A stretch of DNA of 64,000 nucleotides, taken from Achatina immaculata. Its lineage: Eukaryota; Mollusca; Gastropoda; Stylommatophora; Achatinidae. Positions within the stretch are counted from its first letter, which is position 1. Each line of letters opens with the position of its first letter. Below are positions 47,801 through 56,800 of the stretch, one piece after another. The DNA is taken from positions 30,498,314-30,562,313 of the forward strand of contig CM019691.1 in NCBI GenBank assembly GCA_009760885.1. Reading direction: 5' to 3'. The notes beneath the pieces are model-generated. The model saw only the letters and a program-made list of their open reading frames with translations, ran no database searches and was not told the DNA's origin. The translations under genes were made by a program, and so were the position numbers.

Positions 47801-50800
47801 TTCACATTTCTAGACCACTACAGCATTGTGAGATAGGGATGCCAGCACCTGTCCTTGCTGCCTTTGTCTTCCTAAGGAAACCCCAGGTACCTATTTTTTT
47901 TTTAGTTCACCCTGGTGCTGGTCAGTCCAAAAAAAATTCTGCCTGAGGACAAAATCAAGCCAAGGACCTTCTGATCAGCAGGTTAGTACACCAACCCTTA
48001 CACCACTATGGCACCAGTATTGTATTACCTTTCCTAAATCCATAATGTGCAACAACAGTAAACATTCCTATGCTCTTTTTTAATGGAAATCCTACAGGCA
48101 ACCCATCAAAAAGTTATGACAGGAAGGTTAAGGTAAAATCCTTGTCTTCATGTCAATAAGGCATATTGAGATAAAGTTATACCCGTACTTCTAAGACCAT
48201 TAGCACATAAAGTGTGATGACAGGAAGGCAAAGGTAAAACTCCCATTTCCATGCAATAAACATATTGGGGATATGGTGTTAGGCCCATATTTCTACGACT
48301 TTCACCACATGAAAGTGTGATGTGTGTCAGTATCAGGTCTGGCCACATTTACCTTCCCAGATTTCTCTGGTACCCATTTTTAGAAGCTGGGAGTTGTACC
48401 AGAAAAAAAACGCCACTGCTGAGATTTGAACCCAGTACCACTGGATTAGTAAACTGAGTGCCTAACCACTTAGCTAACCAGGAAGAAGGTAAACATGAAT
48501 TTTACTTGAGCTTATTCAAAATGCCTCAAAATGACATGCAAGGAAAAGAAAGCTGGATAAAAAAAAAAGAAAACATGTTAATATGAAGCTTTCATAGCCG
48601 ACCACAGTAAGATCAGTATAGTACAGTGGGACCACAAAAATGCTCACATGAAACACATCAGCTTCCTCAAATGGATTCTTCCCATTCGCATCTAGTTCAT
48701 TAAATCCTTCTGTAAACTGCACTTGGGTTGTAGTTACAGGAAGCTTAGTTGTAGTTGGGACAACAGTGGCAGAAGATCCTGATGAGATGCTTGAGTTGGT
48801 ACCATTACTGGATGTATCAGCAGCCACTTCAAATTAAGGAAAAAAAAAAAATTACCCTGCACACAGACACAAAGCCCATAAGCTGTTTATATCTCTGTAT
48901 CACTTTATTTGTCCAATCGAAAGAACTTCTTAATGTATCAGTTATCTCAGATTTCAATTTGTCCTTTGGATTATATATACTCAGAATTATTAACTTTTAA
49001 TTAAACTAATATTAAGCAAAATTATAAACACTATAAGATTGTAAAATATTATTTATATATTAATTATTAGCATGTGCAAAGGGACTGAATCTGCTTGCTG
49101 TTACTTGGCTTCAAACTTGGTAAAACTGGCCACTGGAGAGGCCATTCATAAAAATAATGGCCGATGAAACCAACAGATGGTATCTACCTGCTTCAAAACT
49201 ATCTTCTTAAAAGAAGAGCCATTATTATTATTACTGATATTATTATTATTATTATTATTATATGTGAGAAAATTTGGGAATATTAATTATGCTCAGTGTT
49301 TTTTTTTTAAATAAACTGAGTCACATGGAGAGAGACTATGCAAGGGTACAGTATCATCTGAAGAGGAAATAACAGCCAAAACTGAAGACAAAACAAGCAC
49401 ACAGACACTGGACTGCACCACATGCATCATCTGTTGTTCCAGTGGCCCAACATGCCCAACATGCTCAACCTTGGTAGAATCAACCAAGGCAGAAGCTGTC
49501 CACCAAAATGATGCTTGCAAAAAACCCATATCAGTTAACATCTGCAGCTTTCAAAATCCTCTTTTAAAGACAAAAAGTGTCATCACTACATAAAGGTAAT
49601 AGAACACAGTATTGTATGGTTAAGCCTCCAAAAGACAATGCAATACTGACTAACCATCATTATTACTGTCTAATCATACAATACTGTGTTCTATTACTGT
49701 GTCTAACCATACAATACTGTGTTATATTACCGTCTAATCATACAATACTGTTTTATTACTGTCTAATCACACAATACTGTGTTCTATTACTGTCTAAACA
49801 TACAATACTGTATTCTGTTACTGTCTAACCATACAGTACTGTGTTCTGTTATTTTACTGTATGAAAGCCTCACACAACGTAACAGCTATGCTGCAGACTG
49901 AAGTAAATGTTGGCAGTCAAATACTCCATGTAACTTGGCATTTAACATCATACATGCCTAAGCCCCGACAGCACGTATCACAGAAGATGAGATGGAGGAA
50001 TCTTATGATCAGCCGAACAGCGGAATGAAACAACGCAATCTGAATTAATTGTAATAATGGAGGATTTCAATGCCAAAGTAGGAAACCAACCAAAGAAGGG
50101 GTTATAGTCTTGGAAAGCATAATGACAGAAGAGACAAACTGCATTTGGGCAAAATGCCACAATATAATCACTGGCAATACCTGGTACCAGCAACATCCAC
50201 AAAGACTATGCACCTGGAAAAGTCCACACAATAAGACCTGAAACCAGACAGATTATATTCTTATCAACAGAAGATTCAGAAATGCTCTCCAAGTGGAAGC
50301 ACGTCTGCCACAGTGACCGCTGACTAGTAAATAGCAAAGTTAAGATTAAAACTGAAGACAATTAAAATAAAATAATAAGAAACTCTTAACTAAATATAGA
50401 TGTGTTAGGAACAGACAAAGAAATAAAAGAGAAATTCAATATAAAAGTTAGAGGAAAAATATGATGCATTATCAGATTATGAAATATTATTTAAAGATGT
50501 AAATGATACATGGGAAAATTCAGAGAAACATTCTGCATCAGAGGCATCAGTACCGGAGGCACAGAGTCAAGTCAAGAAAAAGTGGATGACGGGTGAAATT
50601 CTAGAAATGATAGAGAAGAAAGAAAGAAAGAAAAAAATTACCAAGAACTGTGTGGAGAGATTAAGAAAGAAATAAGAAGGCAGAGCACAGAAAAGAAAGA
50701 AAGCTGGCTGTTAGAATAATATGATGAGACTGAAAAACAGTTTCATAATGGCAAAGGATTTCATTAAAAAAAAAAAAAGAACTTTGTGGGAAAAGAACAA

Positions 50801-53800
50801 GTAATACAACAGACTCTTTGAAAACAAAGGGGAGTAAAGTTATTATGGGAACAAAAAAAATAGGAAACTATGAGAAGGTCAGATCACTAAGAGACTTGTG
50901 TAAAGACCAAAGAAATGAATAGTGAAGGACCATGAATATTGGAAATGAAATGCACTCAAACAAATATGGGCAATGAAGGCACCGGGACCATATAATATCA
51001 TAACAGAAATGTCATGGCACTAGATGATACAGGAACAGAAAAAGTAACAAGCCTCCTGAATATGATCTATGACACAGGACATATACCATCAGATCTGTCC
51101 AAACCAGTTTTCAATGAAATTTCACAGAAAGCTGGAACAAAAGAATATGATAACCACTGTACAACCAGTTTAATAAGCCATATTACAAAAGTTCAATTAA
51201 TAATCATTAACCTGAGAATACAAAAATAGATAAAAGCTGATATTGCAGAAGAATAATGTGGTTCTGTTGATGGAAAATGCGCACAAGTAATACAGTTTTA
51301 TATATAAAGAACTAATACAGAATGAGCTTCAGAAGTAAACAACGATTATATTACATACAGAAGCTACTGATAGAATTAGACATGAAGATATGACTCAAAT
51401 GCTAGAAAACCTTAACACACATGGTAAAGATATGAGAATTACTAAGAATATATACTTGAATCAAACAGCAGCAAGAGTGAATAATTACACAGGTGAGTAT
51501 CAGGATATAAAATGAGATGTTAAGACAAGGGTTTGTATTTTCACCTGATCTAGTCTTATTATACAGCAGCATGAGAAGCATTAAGAAAGGAATAAGAGGT
51601 CACAGCACCAACAATCAGATATGCAGATGATACTCTTCTAATAACAGAAAGTGAAAGCAGTCTGCACAAATTAGTGAACAATTAGTGCTATATACAGCAA
51701 TAAAACACAAACAATGATAACACAAAAATGTAAATACACTAAAGTGCAACACTCTTTCAAAAACAGGAAGACACTGACACAGGTAAATTCAGAACACTAA
51801 TAACAGCAGCTTGCAAGTGCACAAATGAAATAAATCATGAACAGGTAAGCAAAGGCAGCTTTTTATGACATGAAGAAAATACCAACAAATAAGAAAATAT
51901 GAGGAAATCAGAATTACAATGGTAGGTAGAACCAGTATTGCTACATGGTTGTGAAACTTGGACAATTAAAACAAAGATGACAAAAGATATTGAAAACAAA
52001 AGATATGTTTCAGAGAAAGATGTAACAAATACTCTAGACAGACAGAGAAACAAATGAAGAGGTCCTCAAAGAAGTTTCAGAACAATGGAAACTAGTCAAA
52101 ATTATAAGAAAAGGACAGTCAAAATTTCTCTGACATGCCATGAGAAGACAGAAGTTAGAGGACTTTGTGGTGAGTGAAAAATGCAAGGGAAAAGATAGGA
52201 GAGAAAGGCCAAAAAAAAAAATATCTCAGTAGACTGACCAAGTTGCTTGAAAAAAAGAAAACCATATGAACTGATCGGAAACACCATGAATCACACAAGA
52301 TGGTGAAGCATGATCGTCAACACTAACTGGCATGGCACATAATAATAATAATAATTTTTTTTCTCTTATATTTCAATGAACCTCCTTTTTGCTACTGCAA
52401 AAAAAAATCTGGGGGAATACAACTGATTTACTTCATATTTGCAGGAAATTGTTCTTACTGAAACATTATTGGGCCTAAAGTAAACAAGGTAGTTTCAAAA
52501 ATCAAAAGTTCTTTGTGATCCTAGAGTTTACAGTCAAATTTTGCCCTTTGTTACACAATCAGATTTTTTAAATTCACATAAAAATTCCAAATCATAACTC
52601 TGAAAGAAGCACTAGTCTCTTGTATGCTGACATTTTGACTGTTTGTTTTAAATTCTGAAAAATAAATGTTAACATTTGAAGACTAGAAGACCCTGAAAAA
52701 TTTAACTTTAGGAATTTATGAGTTAGCATTGCTAACCTTTCAGAATTCTTCCCTTTTGTGTCAGCAAAACAAAAATAGCAGTCCCTTAGCCTTGTCTTAT
52801 GAGGCAAAAGCCAGAAGATACAACTGAAAAAATTTTAAGTGTCAACACTAAAGACCACAAAAGGGGCTGGGGAGAACTCTTTAAATAGTTCCTAAACTAT
52901 AAACTACACACAGCTTTAAAGTGAAAATCAGTTTCCTTTTGACATTTTAGTCTGCCCTTTTGCTGAAAGGAGAGAAGGGAAGAGAACAAAAATGAATGAA
53001 GAACAAGAAGAGGTGGAGGATGAGGAGGAGAAGAGTTTTGGACAATCATACAGAATACAGACTTTAGAAAGCAACTCATCCTAAGATGTACAATACAGAC
53101 TATACAGAATACAAACAACAGAAAGCAAATGATCCTAAGATGTACAATACAGACTGTATAGAATACAGACAACAGAAAGCAAATAATACTAAGAAGTACA
53201 AAAGAGACTGTGCAGAATACATGCATCAGAAATCAAATACTACTAAAAGTTCAATGAAAACTCTACAAAGAGTCAAAATAACTGGCACCACAGATCAGAC
53301 TATACTTCTTAAGATTTGCTGGACACAAATTCATCTGTCCAGTTTGCAAGACATGCTTCCTATATTCATCCTATTCAGGTGCCATAGACTTCAAAGCACC
53401 TAATATCTCTTGGAGGTGTCCACTTTCCATTCTTCTATTCTGTTATTCTCCACAAATAATGTCAGCATCAACATCATTTTCCTACTTCACTGGCAGCTTT
53501 GTCTAAATGAATTTTATGCATGGAAATTAATGAACCTTTGAAACTACAGCACAAAGGGACCAAACACAAATTATCTCTGTTGTGTAAGAGTATTTCTATC
53601 TCTCTAAGTCCCATAACATATGCATGCCATAGTGGTGTGCAGAGTTAGTGCCTTCAAATTTCTAGGCCGCCACAACATTTGAGGTAGGGATGCCAGCACT
53701 TGTCCTTGCTGCCTGAGTTTTCCAGGTACTCATTTTTTTTTTTAGGCTGAGTGAACCCCAGTGCTTGGTTGGTCTGAAAAAAGAATTTCATCTGAAAGCA

Positions 53801-56800
53801 AAATCAAACAGGGGACCTTCTGATTGACAAGCATGTGCACTAACCCCTACACCACCATGGCACCTTGGTTTAAAAATTCATTATGAAATTCTGGAAAGAC
53901 CAGATCTAGTTTGTCTATCAAAATGTAAAAGGTTTATAAATGAACTTTGATTCATATAGTTAACATAATGCATTTTTTTGTTTCCTAGATCTTTAAAAAA
54001 AAAAAAAACCCTGCCACTGCAAATCATAACAGAAACACAATGTTTCTATATGTACAATATATGACTTCTCCAGTACTGGTGTTTTTTCAGTTGTGTGTAA
54101 TGTGTGCTGTTCTAAAACATTTTCTACTGATCACTCATTCTGTAAATTATTCATAACCACCTGGTTTATGCCCTCAGTAATAATGCATGTTGGTCTGAAA
54201 CCGGTAGATTTAGAGCTAGAATGTAAAGATATTCCATCTGACATCTATGAGAGATTTCTTCACAAGAAGCAAAGATGGGATAGAACTGGCAAAAACAACA
54301 TGGTGCTATGTGCTGTGGAAATTGCACAGGGTCACTGCATTACTTGAAGAAGGAAAAAAAAGTGGACTGGACAATGAAATACAAATGATTTTTTTTCCTT
54401 TGTGTGACTAACTCTATTATGGACATAATAGGACATTCTAATATCATTCTACCTGTTCAATGCTTTGAAAATGATAAAACAAGAACTATGGAGTCTGTCA
54501 AAGGATTTGGCATATCAACTCCATAATGCTGACTTAGGGTGTCATGTGATCTGTGCCTGTTGTGTCAGTCAGTCAGTAATTTGCATGTCCCTTGCGGAAC
54601 TTTGCCTCCCTAACAGCTCTCTTATAGGCCTCTCAGTTGTAAGCAAGATGCCCTGCTGCTGATGTATCCATTCGCAGATTATTGTCTTACAGCCATCTTC
54701 GCTGTCTTCCTCTCTTTCCCATTATCTACCCTTCCAAAACTGTCTTCTCTAAATTCTCATGATGTTTAATGTGTCCAAAATATTTAAGTTTCTCTGTTTA
54801 ATCCCCTTTACCAGCCAGCCTTCTTCAATATTAAACTCTTGTAGTAAAGATATATTTGTTCTTTTTTGTGTCCATGATATTTGAAGAACTCTTCTGTAGC
54901 ATTTACATTCAAAGGCATTTATACGTTTCTCAGATGTTTTGTTAAGTGTCCAGGTCTCACAGGCATATGTTGCGATGGGAAAGATGCATACCCTTAAAAA
55001 TCTTATTTTTGTGGTTTTGTCTGTTCCTCTCCATAGATTCTTTAGTTGTTTTACTTTCTGAAGAGTGACAGATGTCCTCCTTTTAATTTCCCTCATTGCA
55101 TCTCCACTACTAGTTAGTAGTGATCCAAGATATTCAAAACTCTCCACCTCTTCTAATTTTTCCTCACTGATATATATTTCAGCCGCCTTATTTATTTTGT
55201 TAGTTGTCGTCAATTTAGTTTTACTTGCATTAAGTTTATTTGTATAAAGGTTTTGCTCTTCACTAATCTTATAGACTGACATAATTAGATTTTCCACTCC
55301 TTTTTGTGTTGTGGACAGGAATACTGTGTCATCAGCATATTTAATCTCTGGTATTTCATAACCTCCAACTGTTATGGCATCGTAATATTCTTTGTCTACA
55401 TCTTCTCTAACATTCCTCATTATATTTTCAGTATACAAGTTAAAAAAGTAAGGTGACAGTATGCACCCCTGATGGACCCCTTGTTTTATGTCAAACCAAG
55501 TTGTTGTTTCACCATTTATTCTTACTGCTGCTTGTTGGTCTAGATACAGCCGTGATATCATATGTGTTGGAAATCCCATATTTTCACAAAATTTCTGGTG
55601 TTGTGCACAATCAAATGCCTTTGAATTGTCTATAAAAGATAAATGTACATTCACATTAAATTCTCTGGATTTCTCTGTTATTAATCTTATACTGAATATA
55701 TGATCTCCTATTCCTCTTCCTCTTCCTCGTCTAAAACCAGCTTGGACCATATTGATTTCTCCTTTTATTTTCGTACGAAGTCTACCCATTATGATTTTTT
55801 ATACAATATTACATGCATGACTAATCAGGGTAACAGATGTGTAGTTTGTGCATAATTTCAAGCTATCCTTTTTTGGTAGTGGCAGAGTGTGCAAAAAAAA
55901 AAAAAAAAGGTAAAAGGTAAAATTACTGTTTTCATGCCATCAAGGCATACTGGGAATACCATGTTAGGCCTGTATTTCCAAAATCTTGGTACATGAAAGT
56001 GTGATATGGTCAATATTATGCTGGCCGCATTTATCTTCCCAGATTTCTCAGGCACCCATTTTTTTTAGGTGGGTGGACCCCAGGGTCTTCTTGGTGTGGT
56101 GGTAACAGAAAAAAATTCCGCTACTGGGACTGGAATCCAGTACCACCAGCTTAGTTCTATGGGAAACTTGTCCCACTAGGAGTGATGTCATACACAATTA
56201 AAGGAGTGCATCTGAAATGTAGTTATATGTATAACATCAAATGTTTTACCACAAGTGCACCCTAAATAGATGAGATACATCTGTATGTGTTTACAAAAAA
56301 ATGGCAATCCTATAGATTTTTTTTGTTTTTTTTTTTTTAACAAAAAATATAATTTTCTTAAAAGTGTCACACTTTTCTATATACTGAGATTTTTTTGGGA
56401 CACCCTGCATTTAGTTCTTCATAAGGTCATTGAAACATACATACATATTTTGCTGCAGTTAAACAGCTAAAATAATTCTGCTTTACTTGTAAGCCAGTAG
56501 GCTGTGATCTCACTGTATCAACAACTACTGGATCTTTTCTGAAGTTCCACACTTAACTTTACTACGGGCTAAATTTTAAAAAAAAGGATGTTTTACCTGG
56601 TTGGCTGGATTCATCTGGCAGAGCCTGATCACCTGTGCCAAAATTCGTTGCAGTGTCAGCTTTAACAGAACCCTCAGAATTTGCATTCTCTGCATTGCTA
56701 TCACTAGTACCACTCTGGCGTCGAAAACGGTTGCCTGCATGTTGTGAAAATCTCAGCAATAACCTAGCATCTGATGACAGAGCCAGCTGATTCGAGTCTG

